A stretch of DNA of 64,000 nucleotides, taken from assembly GCF_016612865.1 (NCBI RefSeq), contig NZ_JAENZZ010000002.1, positions 620,001 to 684,000 of the forward strand, given 5' to 3'. The position numbers and the translations under genes were made by a program. Positions 12,981 to 21,195 of the stretch are shown here, one piece after another (within the stretch, counting starts at the first letter, position 1; each line of letters starts with the position of its first letter). A model generated the notes under the pieces. It was not told the origin of the DNA. It did no database searches and worked only from the letters and a program-made list of their open reading frames with translations. The DNA comes from Blastococcus sp. TML/M2B (GTDB lineage Bacteria > Actinomycetota > Actinomycetes > Mycobacteriales > Geodermatophilaceae).

Positions 12981-13574
12981 CTACCGCGGACCGTTCGTGC
13001 CCACCGGGACGTCGACGGTGGCAGCGGGCGCGCCCCCGCCAGGGACCAGGGTGAACCGGAAGGTGCCGTTCCACCCCCGAGGCGGGAGCCCCTGACCGTT
13101 GCGCCCGGTGAACCGGACCTCCAGCAACGCCCCGTCGAGCGGTGCGCCCGGCTCCACCTCCACGAGGACGACGGGGTGCTCCGCGTCGAGCAGATCGCAC
13201 AGCGACACGGGCGGCACGGCGGGGAGCCACGGCCCCGCCACCGAGACGGTGAGGGCGTCACCCCCTCCGGCGCAGGCACGGTTGCCCGGGCCGTCCACGG
13301 CCGTCCACTGCAGGCCGGCGGTCGCCCCGGTCGCGGAGGCGTCCACCGCGAACGTCAGGGCGCGACCGGGCCCCGTTCCGTTCCCCGGCGGGGTGACGGC
13401 CCGCACGGCGAGCGCGGCGGTCGGGGCGGGCGCGCTCCCGTCCAGGTCGGCTGCGGCTCCGACCACCACCGAGATGCTCTGCGTGTCGCTGAAGGTCGCC
13501 ATCGTGCCGCCCGTGCCGAGCAGCACCGTGCCGGCGAGCACGCCCCCGAGGGACCACACCGTGGACCGCCTCAC
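12981..13574 (-). CDS. Second exported protein with SipW-type signal peptide
   Basis: This 197-residue protein begins VRRSTVWSLGGVLAGTVLLG followed by GGTMATFSDTQSISVVVGA, a classic SipW-dependent signal motif (xTxAxFSDTQ). The mature part is beta-rich with Cys in NRACAGG and VSLCDLL, and ends in RFTLVPGG and a short tail. The function is unknown; it is likely a minor component of the same surface structure as the TasA-like protein. The GTG start at 13574 overlaps the stop of the upstream gene by three bases. The 3' end faces the response regulator gene only 11 bases away. Confidence 0.78.
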   Translation of the reverse strand: MRRSTVWSLGGVLAGTVLLGTGGTMATFSDTQSISVVVGAAADLDGSAPAPTAALAVRAVTPPGNGTGPGRALTFAVDASATGATAGLQWTAVDGPGNRACAGGGDALTVSVAGPWLPAVPPVSLCDLLDAEHPVVLVEVEPGAPLDGALLEVRFTGRNGQGLPPRGWNGTFRFTLVPGGGAPAATVDVPVGTNGPR

Positions 13575-14587
13575 GCCAGGACCTCCTCGACCGGCTCGTC
13601 GATGCCCTGCCCGCTCGCCGCACGACGCCGACGGCGCCTCAGCACGAGGAAGAGCATCCAGCCGAGGCCGACCAGCGCCAGCAGTGCGGCACCCCAGGCC
13701 AGCACCAGGGCCGCGAACGAGGTCGCCGCGGCCTGGGTCTCCACACCGGCTCCGGCGCCGCCGACCGTGATCTGGGCATCGACCCGGTCGAGCTCCGGCC
13801 CGGCCGGCGCCCCGCCGCCGACGAGGGCACCCGGGCCACCGGGCGCAGCTCCTCCGGCCACCGCACCTCCGCCCACCGCACGCCCACCGACGACCGGAGG
13901 AGCGGCTCCGCCCGAGGCGGCGACCTCCGGAGCGGCACCGGCCTGGCCGCCGCCCTCGGCCGGGGCGACGCCCTGCTCTCCAGGGACCTGCCCGCCGCCG
14001 GACGCCGGCACATCGGTGCCCGTGCCGCCCGCCGTGCCACCCGCCGTGGTTCCGGGCGAGTCCGGCGGGCCCTCGGCGACCAGCACCAGGTCGAAGGTAA
14101 GCGTGTCGGACTGGGCCACGTTGTCGGAGTCGCCGTCGAGGAAGGTCATGGCGAGGAGCACGCACTGCACCCCTCCGGGATCGGCCAGCCGTGCGGTCGC
14201 GGCGCCGAACAGGTCCACCGGCACCGGGGCAGCCCCCGGCTCGCACGTCGCGCCCGCTGCCCGGCCCCACGCGGCGGTCGTGCTGAGCTTCCCGGCCAGC
14301 TCCCCGACGTCGGACGAGCAGTCGTCGCCCGCCTCCGCCTCGACCTCGAGGCAGCCGTTCTCCGCCTGCTCGAGGCCGCGGATGCTGACGGCGATCTGCG
14401 TGGCCTCGGCCGCCCAGGACGCGGGCACCGCCACGACCACCGTCTGCGTGCCGCCGGGCGCCAGCGGGCCGCCGGCTGCCGCCGGGGCGGCGGTGGACAG
14501 CATGCCGCCGATCGTCAGGGCCGCGGCGAGGGCGGCGACGGGGAGTCGCACGCGGCGATCGTGCGCGACCCGCGCGGTCGCCCGCAT
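13571..14587 (-). CDS. Secreted, C-terminally membrane-anchored TasA-like protein
   Basis: This 338-residue protein has an ordinary signal peptide (LPVAALAAALTIGG, then APAAAGG). A beta-rich domain follows, whose end, QCVLLAMTFLDGDSDN then TLTFDLVLVAEG, resembles the end of the TasA-like protein at 9933. A Gly/Ala/Pro-rich linker spans about residues 180-275. One transmembrane helix (FAALVLAWGAALLALVGLGWMLFLV) comes next, then six Arg. This layout suits a membrane anchor for a surface fibre. The start at 14587 is uncertain, since it sits 12 bases from the divergent sipW start. Confidence 0.65.
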   Translation of the reverse strand: MRATARVAHDRRVRLPVAALAAALTIGGMLSTAAPAAAGGPLAPGGTQTVVVAVPASWAAEATQIAVSIRGLEQAENGCLEVEAEAGDDCSSDVGELAGKLSTTAAWGRAAGATCEPGAAPVPVDLFGAATARLADPGGVQCVLLAMTFLDGDSDNVAQSDTLTFDLVLVAEGPPDSPGTTAGGTAGGTGTDVPASGGGQVPGEQGVAPAEGGGQAGAAPEVAASGGAAPPVVGGRAVGGGAVAGGAAPGGPGALVGGGAPAGPELDRVDAQITVGGAGAGVETQAAATSFAALVLAWGAALLALVGLGWMLFLVLRRRRRRAASGQGIDEPVEEVLA

Positions 14588-14595
14588 CGTCAGAA
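14584..14595. promoter_or_regulatory. Second copy of the 12-base motif, in the anchor/sipW divergent gap
   Basis: GCATCGTCAGAA is identical to 10633-10644. Here it is the left part of a near-palindrome, GCATCGTC-AGAATC-GATGATGC. It covers the very short gap between the two annotated start codons. This implies either leaderless transcripts or that the true starts lie further inside the genes. Confidence 0.4.
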
Positions 14596-14598
14596 TCG

Positions 14599-15321
14599 AT
14601 GATGCGGGGCCGGGGAGCCGCCGGGGAGCATCGGGACGTGCTGCTCCACACGCTCCGCCGCGTCGTCGCGTGGGCCCTCGGCCTCGTGCTCGTCGCCGGC
14701 ACGGCAGCCGCACTGGCCGTCGCCGTCTTCCCCCTGGTCACCGGCGGGTCCGCGCTGGCGGTGCTGAGCGGCAGCATGAGCCCGGGGCTGCCGGTCGGCG
14801 CCATGGCCTTCGTCCGCACCGTCGACCCCGCGACCGTCGAGCCGGGTGACGTCATCACCTTCCAGCGCGCGCCGGACGCACCCGAGCTGGTGACCCACCG
14901 GGTGCTCGCCGTCGACGACAGCAGCGGCGTGCCGGTGTTCACGACCCAGGGTGACGCCAACGCCTCCCCCGACCTCGACCCCGTCCCCGCGTCCGCGGTC
15001 CGGGGCGAGCTGTGGTTCGGCGTCAGCAACCTCGGCCGCGCGTCGGCGCTGCTGCACTCCCCCAAGGGCGCGGGGCTGCTGGTCGTGCTGGTCTGCGGGG
15101 TCATCGCGGCCCACCCGGGGCCGCGACCCGGCACAGCACGACCCGGGCGGGACGACGAGGACGACGACGCGCCGCGCGCCGCGGACGGCCCGCGGGAGCC
15201 CGACGTCGCCCGGACCGTGACCCTGCGCGCCGTGGACGGCCACCCGCGGGCACGCCGCCCGCTCCCGCCCGTCCCCCCGCCGGCCCGGACCGGTGCCCCG
15301 GCAGCCCTGCTCCGGAGCTGA
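14599..15321 (+). CDS. SipW-like signal peptidase I
   Basis: This membrane serine peptidase has about 240 residues. After an N-terminal helix (VVAWALGLVLVAGTAAALAV) comes the catalytic serine box SGSMSPGLPVG, then VEPGDVITFQ and VTHRVLAVDD. The His in THR replaces the Lys of ordinary bacterial enzymes and marks the ER/SipW subtype. A second hydrophobic helix (GAGLLVVLVCGVIAA) precedes a charged Pro/Arg-rich tail. It would cut the SipW-type signal peptides of the neighbouring proteins. ATG 14599 is the longest start; GTG 14638 with GGGGAG upstream is a good alternative. Confidence 0.88.
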   Translation: MMRGRGAAGEHRDVLLHTLRRVVAWALGLVLVAGTAAALAVAVFPLVTGGSALAVLSGSMSPGLPVGAMAFVRTVDPATVEPGDVITFQRAPDAPELVTHRVLAVDDSSGVPVFTTQGDANASPDLDPVPASAVRGELWFGVSNLGRASALLHSPKGAGLLVVLVCGVIAAHPGPRPGTARPGRDDEDDDAPRAADGPREPDVARTVTLRAVDGHPRARRPLPPVPPPARTGAPAALLRS

Positions 15322-15403
15322 CCCGGCCGGGTCCGGCGTCGTCCTGTTGACTGGCGGCGGTGCGGCGGCCGGCGGCGGCCGCGGACGGCGGCGAGGAGCA
15401 GGC

Positions 15404-16006
15404 ATGGCAGTGCTGGACCGGGAGACCGTCGCCGGGCGGGTCGCCGGGTTCCCCCGGATCGCCGCGGACCGCCCCGAGCTCAAGCAGGCCGCCGTGGCGC
15501 TCTGCGTCACCGAGCAGGGCGGCGTCCCCACCCTGGTCATCACCCGCCGCGCGGCCGGCCTCCGCGCGCACGCCGGGCAGTGGGCGCTGCCCGGTGGCCG
15601 GCTGGACGCCGGCGAGGGCCCGGTCGAGGGCGCGCTGCGGGAGCTGCACGAGGAGATCGGGCTCGACCTTGGCCGGGAGGCGGTGCTCGGGCTGCTGGAC
15701 GACTACGTGACGCGCTCGGGCTACGTGATGACGCCGGTCGTCTGCTGGGCCGGGCCGGTCGACGGGTTTGCCGGCTCGGAGCCCGAGGTGGCCGCGGTCT
15801 TCGAGGTGCCGCTGGCCGACCTGGACGTCGACCCGGTGTTCGAGACCATCCCGGAGTCCGACGGTCCGGTCATCCGGCTGCCGCTGCTCGGCGGGTTCGT
15901 GCACGCCCCGACCGCCGCGGTGGTGCACCAGTTCTGCCGGATCGCCTGCCGCGGCGAGGTGGAGCGGGTGGCCGGTTACGAGCAGCCGGTCTTCGCCTGG
16001 CGCTAG
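15404..16006 (+). CDS. NUDIX hydrolase
   Basis: This 200-residue protein has the complete Nudix box GX5EX7REUXEEXGU between about residues 63 and 88 (GGRLDAGEGPVEG, then ALRELHEEIGL). The layout after it (DDYVTRSGYVMTPVVCW) resembles the CoA-pyrophosphatase branch, so hydrolysis of a nucleoside-diphosphate-linked compound is likely but the substrate is open. The ATG at 15404 has GAGGAG seven to ten bases upstream. Its stop overlaps the convergent GYD gene. Confidence 0.85.
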   Translation: MAVLDRETVAGRVAGFPRIAADRPELKQAAVALCVTEQGGVPTLVITRRAAGLRAHAGQWALPGGRLDAGEGPVEGALRELHEEIGLDLGREAVLGLLDDYVTRSGYVMTPVVCWAGPVDGFAGSEPEVAAVFEVPLADLDVDPVFETIPESDGPVIRLPLLGGFVHAPTAAVVHQFCRIACRGEVERVAGYEQPVFAWR

Positions 16007-16344
16007 CCGTCCGTGCGGGGTGCGCCCGGCGGCCGGTAGCCGACCGACTGCGCCCGGTCGAGGGCCTCCAGCGTCTGCTCGACGGTCAGCAGCACGGTCG
16101 TCTCGATGGCCGCCATCGCCCCGCCGCCGCCGATGGCGAGGGCCACCGCGGCCATGGCGACGTCGTCCGGGGCCTCCCACAGCGTGTAGCCGTCCCACTC
16201 GCCGAAGGCGTACCAGAAACCGTGCAGCGATCCGCCCACGGACTCGATGTAGACGGTGGCGGCCCGCCGGCGGTCCTCCGGCTCGGCGATGAGCATCGCC
16301 CACGTCTCCGGGGTGTAGCGGAAACGGGTCAGGTAGAGCGGCAT
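16003..16344 (-). CDS. GYD-domain protein
   Basis: This small 113-residue protein starts MPLYLTRFRYTPETW and continues with SLHGFWYAFGEWDGYTLWEAPDD, the signature of the GYD domain family. That family has a ferredoxin-like fold and no established biochemical role. The stop codon overlaps the stop of the NUDIX gene on the other strand. A GAGGTCC-like ribosome binding site lies upstream of the ATG. Confidence 0.82.
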   Translation of the reverse strand: MPLYLTRFRYTPETWAMLIAEPEDRRRAATVYIESVGGSLHGFWYAFGEWDGYTLWEAPDDVAMAAVALAIGGGGAMAAIETTVLLTVEQTLEALDRAQSVGYRPPGAPRTDG

Positions 16345-16446
16345 GGTGGACCTCCCGGTCGCCCCCCGCGGCGCCGAGGCTAGGACGCGGGAGCGGGCGG
16401 GTCGAGAGCTCCGCACGCGGCGGCGCGGACTGCTTGACTGACCGGC

Positions 16447-17520
16447 ATGGACCTGCCGCTGATGCCACCGGTCAAGCCCATGCTGGCGAAGGCGGCGACC
16501 GCGCTGCCCACCGGCGACGGCCTGTTCTACGAGCCCAAGTGGGACGGCTTCCGCTGCATCGTCTTCCGCGACGGCGACGAGGTGGAGCTGGGCAGTCGCA
16601 ACGAGCGGCCGCTGACCCGCTACTTCCCCGAGGTGGTGGAGGCGGTCAAGGCGCACCTGCCCGAGCGCTGCGTGGTGGACGGCGAGATCGTGGTCCCGGC
16701 CGGCGACCGGCTGCACTTCGAGGCGCTGCTGCAGCGGATCCACCCGGCCGAGTCCCGAGTGCGGCTGCTGGCCGAGCAGACGCCGGCCTCCTTCGTCGCC
16801 TTCGACCTGCTTGCCCTGGGCGACGAGTCGCTGGTCGACCGGCCGTTCGCCGAGCGCCGGCAGCAGCTGCAGGCGGCGCTGGCGGGCACCGCGCCGCCGG
16901 TGTACCTCACCGGCATCACCGAGGACCCCGCCACCGCGCAGCGCTGGTTCGACACGTTCGAGGGCGCCGGCCTGGACGGCGTCGTCGCCAAGCGGGCCGA
17001 CCTGCCCTACGGCCCCGACCAGCGGCTCATGACCAAGGTCAAGCACGTGCGCACCGCCGACTGCGTGGTCGCCGGGTTCCGCTGGCACAAGAGCGGGCCG
17101 ATCGTCGGCTCGCTGCTGCTGGGCCTGTACGACGGGACCGGGCTGCAGCACATCGGCGTCGCCGCGTCCTTCCCGATGAAGCGACGGGCCGAGCTGGTCG
17201 AGGAGCTCGCGCCCTATCGGGCCGAGGCGCTGGACGGGCACCCGTGGCAGGACTGGGCCAACGCTCAGGTCCAGGAGGACGGGGAGAACCGCATGCCCGG
17301 AGCGGTCAGCCGGTGGAACGCGAAGAAGGACCTCTCCTGGGTGCCGCTGCGCCCCGAGCTCGTGGTCGAGATCAAGTACGACCAGCTCGAGGGCCGTCGG
17401 CTTCGTCACACCGGCCAGTTCCTGCGCTGGCGACCCGACCGCGACCCGCTCAGCTGCACGTACGACCAGCTCGACGTGCCGGTGCGGTACGACCTGGCCG
17501 AGGTGCTCGAGACGCCCTGA
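16447..17520 (+). CDS. ligC: ATP-dependent DNA ligase, LigC type
   Basis: This 357-residue protein is of the length of mycobacterial LigC. The adenylation motif I is EPKWDGFRC, with the active-site Lys near residue 36. Further nucleotidyltransferase motifs are ELGSRNERPLTRYFPE, VVDGEIVV, LDGVVAKRAD and TKVKHVRTADCVV. A C-terminal OB-fold region follows. It seals DNA nicks using ATP. In mycobacteria LigC acts with a stand-alone LigD-type polymerase (PrimPol-C/PolD1) in gap repair, and such a polymerase gene lies downstream at 19196, separated by one lipoprotein gene. Confidence 0.92.
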   Translation: MDLPLMPPVKPMLAKAATALPTGDGLFYEPKWDGFRCIVFRDGDEVELGSRNERPLTRYFPEVVEAVKAHLPERCVVDGEIVVPAGDRLHFEALLQRIHPAESRVRLLAEQTPASFVAFDLLALGDESLVDRPFAERRQQLQAALAGTAPPVYLTGITEDPATAQRWFDTFEGAGLDGVVAKRADLPYGPDQRLMTKVKHVRTADCVVAGFRWHKSGPIVGSLLLGLYDGTGLQHIGVAASFPMKRRAELVEELAPYRAEALDGHPWQDWANAQVQEDGENRMPGAVSRWNAKKDLSWVPLRPELVVEIKYDQLEGRRLRHTGQFLRWRPDRDPLSCTYDQLDVPVRYDLAEVLETP

Positions 17521-17589
17521 CGGGTGGTTCGGGCCGCGCGGGGCGGTGCTCGTCTGCGGGGTCGCCGCGAGCCTCCTAGGCTCGTGATC

Positions 17590-19158
17590 ATGCCTCTGCA
17601 CCACGGCCGGCGAGCCGTCCTGCCCAGCCTGCTCGCCGCGCTGACCCTCCTGGCGGCCGGCTGCACCTCCGACGGCGGCAGCGACGAGGAGGCCACGACC
17701 TCCGCGAGCAGCGCCCCCGCCGAGCCCACGGCGGAGCCGATCGAGTGGACCGACTGCAACGACCTGCTGCAGCCGCTGCTCGCCGGCCGGCCCGGCAGCG
17801 AGCGCGGCATGACGTTCGAGTGCGGCCAGGTGACCGTCCCGATCAGCTACGACGAACCCGGCGGCGAGCGGCTGCCGCTGCGCCTCGTGCGGGGCGTGCA
17901 CCCCCAGCAGACGGAGAAGATCGGCTCGCTGGTGGTCAACCCCGGCGGCCCGGGCGCCTCCGGCCTCGACGCCGCGCTCGGCCTGGCGCTCACCCTGCCC
18001 GAGGACGTGCTGCGCCGCTTCGACCTGGTCGGCTTCGACCCGCGCGGGGTCGCGTCGTCCTCGCCGGTCGAGTGCATCCCCGACGCCACCAAGGACCGGA
18101 TCGTCGCCGCCGAGCCCCAGCCGACCAGCGCCGAGCAGCTCGACAGCGTCTTCGACCTGGCCCGCGAGGTGGCCGAGGGCTGCGCCGAGCGCTATGAGTC
18201 CCCCGCGGCGCTGGGCGCCTTCAACACCGTCGACACCGCCCGCGACATGGACCTGATCCGCCAGTCGCTCGGCGAGGAGCAGCTCACCTACCTGGGCTAC
18301 TCGTACGGCACGACGCTGGGTTCCACCTACGCCGAGCTGTTCCCCGACCGGGTGCGGGCCTTCGTGCTCGACGCCGCCGTCGACCCCGACGCGGACCTGC
18401 GCGCCGCCGGTGAGGCCCGCGCGGCCGGGCTGGAGGCCGGGTTCGACGCGTTCGCGCAGAACTGCACCGGCCTCATCGCCGGCTGCCCGCTCGGCGCCGA
18501 CCCGCGGGTGTTCGTCGACGAACTGATGCTGCAGGCCTCGCAGGCGCCCATCGCCAGCACCAAGGAGGGCGAGACCCGGCAGGCGACGCCGGGCGTCGTC
18601 CTCACCGCGATCCAGGCCGGGCTCTACGACACCCGCACCTGGCCGCAGCTCTCCCAGTCGCTGGCCGCCGCCCGCGCCGGCGACGCCGCCGGGCTGTTCT
18701 CCCTGGCCGACAGCTACTCCGGGCGGCTGCAGGACGGTCGCTACTCCAACCTGCTCGACGCCAACCTGGCGATCAACTGCGCGGACACCGAGGAGGAGGT
18801 CGACACCGACGAGGTGCGCGCACTGGCCGCCGAGTGGGACGCCGAGTACCCGCTGTTCGGCGCGAACGCCGCAGCCGGCCTGTACAACTGCACCCCGTGG
18901 GAGGCCGACCGCACCCCGCTGCCGACCGTCGACGCCGAGGGCAGCGCGCCGATCCTCGTCGTCGGCAACCAGGGCGACCCGGTGACCCCGCTGCCGGGTG
19001 CGGTGAACCTCGCCGAGGACCTCACCGCCGGCGTCCTGCTGACCTGGCAGGGCCAGGGGCACACCGCGTACCCGAAGAACCAGTGCGTCAACGACGCGGT
19101 GAACGCCTACCTCATCGACCTGGTAGTTCCGGTGGACGGCCTCACCTGCCCTGCGTGA
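17590..19158 (+). CDS. TAP-like alpha/beta hydrolase lipoprotein
   Basis: This 522-residue exported hydrolase is of the tripeptidyl-aminopeptidase (SlpD/SlpE, Mtb Rv2223c-like) family. A lipobox (LTLLAAGC) near residue 26 indicates membrane attachment outside the cell. The nucleophile elbow is GYSYGT, with an oxyanion region in VVNPGGPGASG. The TAP C-terminal domain carries GNQGDPVTP and GQGHTAY, which supply Asp and His. It probably trims peptides. It lies between ligC and the polymerase gene, with no obvious functional link to DNA repair. GTG at 17584 is an alternative start. Confidence 0.87.
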   Translation: MPLHHGRRAVLPSLLAALTLLAAGCTSDGGSDEEATTSASSAPAEPTAEPIEWTDCNDLLQPLLAGRPGSERGMTFECGQVTVPISYDEPGGERLPLRLVRGVHPQQTEKIGSLVVNPGGPGASGLDAALGLALTLPEDVLRRFDLVGFDPRGVASSSPVECIPDATKDRIVAAEPQPTSAEQLDSVFDLAREVAEGCAERYESPAALGAFNTVDTARDMDLIRQSLGEEQLTYLGYSYGTTLGSTYAELFPDRVRAFVLDAAVDPDADLRAAGEARAAGLEAGFDAFAQNCTGLIAGCPLGADPRVFVDELMLQASQAPIASTKEGETRQATPGVVLTAIQAGLYDTRTWPQLSQSLAAARAGDAAGLFSLADSYSGRLQDGRYSNLLDANLAINCADTEEEVDTDEVRALAAEWDAEYPLFGANAAAGLYNCTPWEADRTPLPTVDAEGSAPILVVGNQGDPVTPLPGAVNLAEDLTAGVLLTWQGQGHTAYPKNQCVNDAVNAYLIDLVVPVDGLTCPA

Positions 19159-19195
19159 CACTCGCTGCCCGGCCGACGAGAGGACCCTCCCGCAC

Positions 19196-20257
19196 ATGGC
19201 GAGCAGCAAGGACGCGGTGATCCTCGACGTCGCCGGGCACGAGGTGCGGATCTCCAACCCGGAGAAGCCGTACTTCGGGGACAAGGGCATCCGGAAGATC
19301 GACGTCGTCGAGTACTTCCTCGCCGTCGGCGAGGGCATCCTGTTCGCGCTCAAGGACCGGCCGACGACGCTGGAGCGCTGGCCGGGCGGGGTGTTCGAGG
19401 GCGCCCGGCTCTCCACGCGGGTGGACAACACCGGCGACGCGTTCTACCAGAAGCGGGTGCCCAAGAACGCGCCCGAGTGGGTGCCGACGGCGCACATCAC
19501 CTTCCCCAGCGGGCGCACCGCCGACGAGATCGCGCCGGACTCGCTCGCCGTCGTCGCGTGGTGCGCCAACCTCGGCACGCTCACCTTCCACCCGTGGCCG
19601 GTGGACAAGGCCGACGTCGAGCAGCCCGACCAGATCCGCATCGACCTCGACCCCCAGCCGGGCACCGACTTCTCCGACGCGGTGTGGGTCGCCCCGCACG
19701 TGCGCGAGCTGCTGCACGAGTTCGGCATGGAGGGCTGGCCCAAGACCTCCGGCGGGCGCGGCGTGCACATCTACGTGCCGATCCAGCCGCGCTGGACCTT
19801 CACCGACGTCCGGCGGGCGGTCATCGCCTTCGGCCGGGAGCTGGAACGGCGCCTCCCCGACCGCGTGACGATGTCGTGGTGGAAGGAGGAGCGCGGCGAG
19901 AAGATCTTCATCGACTACAACCAGATGGCCCGGGACCGCACGATCGCCTCGGCGTACTCGATCCGGCCCAAGCCGCACGCGCCGGTGTCGGCGCCCGTCG
20001 ACTGGGACGAGCTGCCCGACGTGACGCCGTTCGACTTCGACGTCCTCACCATGCCCGCGCGCTTCGCGGCCGTCGGTGACAAGCACGCCGGCCTGGCCGA
20101 CCACGCCTTCGGCATCGAGCCGCTGCTGGAGCTCGCCGAGCGCCAGGCCGCGGACGACGGCCTGGGCGACCTGCCCTATCCCCCCGACTACCCGAAGATG
20201 CCGGGCGAGCCGATGCGCGTGCAGCCCAGCCGGGCGAAGAAGCCGGCCGACGACTGA
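19196..20257 (+). CDS. Stand-alone LigD-type polymerase/primase (PolD)
   Basis: This 353-residue protein of the archaeo-eukaryotic primase family corresponds to the polymerase domain of LigD without ligase or nuclease parts. Typical motifs are ISNPEKPYFGDKG near the start, the metal-binding DxD in IRIDLDPQPGTDF, the TSGGRGVHIYVP histidine motif and IDYNQMARDRTIASAYSIRP. It adds ribo- or deoxynucleotides at gaps or ends. The ATG at 19196 has AGAGGA about 14 bases upstream. Together with ligC it suggests the mycobacterial PolD/LigC excision-repair module rather than the Ku/LigD pathway; no ku gene is in the window. Confidence 0.92.
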   Translation: MASSKDAVILDVAGHEVRISNPEKPYFGDKGIRKIDVVEYFLAVGEGILFALKDRPTTLERWPGGVFEGARLSTRVDNTGDAFYQKRVPKNAPEWVPTAHITFPSGRTADEIAPDSLAVVAWCANLGTLTFHPWPVDKADVEQPDQIRIDLDPQPGTDFSDAVWVAPHVRELLHEFGMEGWPKTSGGRGVHIYVPIQPRWTFTDVRRAVIAFGRELERRLPDRVTMSWWKEERGEKIFIDYNQMARDRTIASAYSIRPKPHAPVSAPVDWDELPDVTPFDFDVLTMPARFAAVGDKHAGLADHAFGIEPLLELAERQAADDGLGDLPYPPDYPKMPGEPMRVQPSRAKKPADD

Positions 20258-20331
20258 CACCTGACCCCGGTGGACCAGACTGTGCGGGACGACGAGGGGT
20301 GCTGCCGACACGTGCGGCCGGAGGAGGCGTG

Positions 20332-21195
20332 GTGTCGGGCTGGCGGCTGCCCCGGTCGGTGCTGGTCCGCCTCCCCCTCCGGCTCAAGCGCGCGGTGCTG
20401 TTCCACGAGGCGCACGGCCGTCGACCGGGGCGGACGACGTTCACCGACAAGGTGAACTGGCGGGTGGTCCACGACCGCCGCCCGCTGATCGGCCGGCTGG
20501 GCGACAAGCTGGCGATGAAGGCGTACGCGTCCGCAACGTGCCCGGCGGTGCGGGTGCCGGCCGTGCTCTGGTCCGGCACGGACCTCGCCGACCTCGCCGG
20601 CGCGGAGCTGCCGGAGCAGTGGGTGCTGAAGCCGAACCACGGGTCGGGGCGGGTGCACGTCGCCACCGGCCGGCCCGACGTCGACGCGCTGCGCCGGATC
20701 ACCGCGGGCTGGCTGGACGAGCCGCTGTTCCGGAAGCAGGGCGAGTGGGTGTACACGCAGGCCCGGCGGCTGCTGCTCGTCGAGGAGTTCCTCGGGTCCG
20801 ACGCCCCGCCGGCCGACCACAAGTTCCTGGTCTTCGGCGGCCGGGTCGAGCTGGTGCACGTGGACACCGGCCGGTGGGGCGAGCACCGCCGCCGGCTGTA
20901 CACCCGGGACTGGACGCCGGTGGACGTGACCGAGGACGTCGCGCCCGGCCCGGTGTCCCCTCCCCCGGCATCGCTGCCGCGGATGCTCGAGATCGCCGAG
21001 ACGCTGGGCGCGGCGTTCGACTTCATCCGGGTCGACCTCTACGACCTCGACGGCGAGGTCTGGTTCAGCGAGCTCACCCCCTACCCCGGCGCCGGGCTGG
21101 CCCGCTTCGACCCGGACCTGGACCGGCGGCTCGGCGCGCTGTGGCAGCTGCCTCCCCGCCGGTCGGTCCGTGCCGGCGGGCAGCGCGGCCGCTGA
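20332..21195 (+). CDS. TupA-like ATP-grasp protein
   Basis: This 287-residue protein is of the TupA-like ATP-grasp family, which is often found with teichuronopeptide or polysaccharide genes. Visible pieces are FTDKVNWRVVHDRRPLIG, GDKLAMKAYA, the ATP-binding VLKPNHGSGRVH, LVEEFLGSD, HKFLVFGGRVELV and FDFIRVDLYDLDGEVWFSELTPYPGAG. It presumably ligates an amino acid or similar group to a sugar polymer; the substrate is unknown. The start at GTG 20332 is chosen because GGAGGAGG lies just upstream; GTG 20299 or 20329 are possible. The 3' end converges with the PilZ gene. Confidence 0.82.
   Translation: MSGWRLPRSVLVRLPLRLKRAVLFHEAHGRRPGRTTFTDKVNWRVVHDRRPLIGRLGDKLAMKAYASATCPAVRVPAVLWSGTDLADLAGAELPEQWVLKPNHGSGRVHVATGRPDVDALRRITAGWLDEPLFRKQGEWVYTQARRLLLVEEFLGSDAPPADHKFLVFGGRVELVHVDTGRWGEHRRRLYTRDWTPVDVTEDVAPGPVSPPPASLPRMLEIAETLGAAFDFIRVDLYDLDGEVWFSELTPYPGAGLARFDPDLDRRLGALWQLPPRRSVRAGGQRGR

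Noticed and set aside
16003-19431. 1142-codon open frame on the minus strand across ligC and the hydrolase gene
   Set aside because: Only its last 113 codons are the real GYD gene; the rest is antisense to two clear genes.
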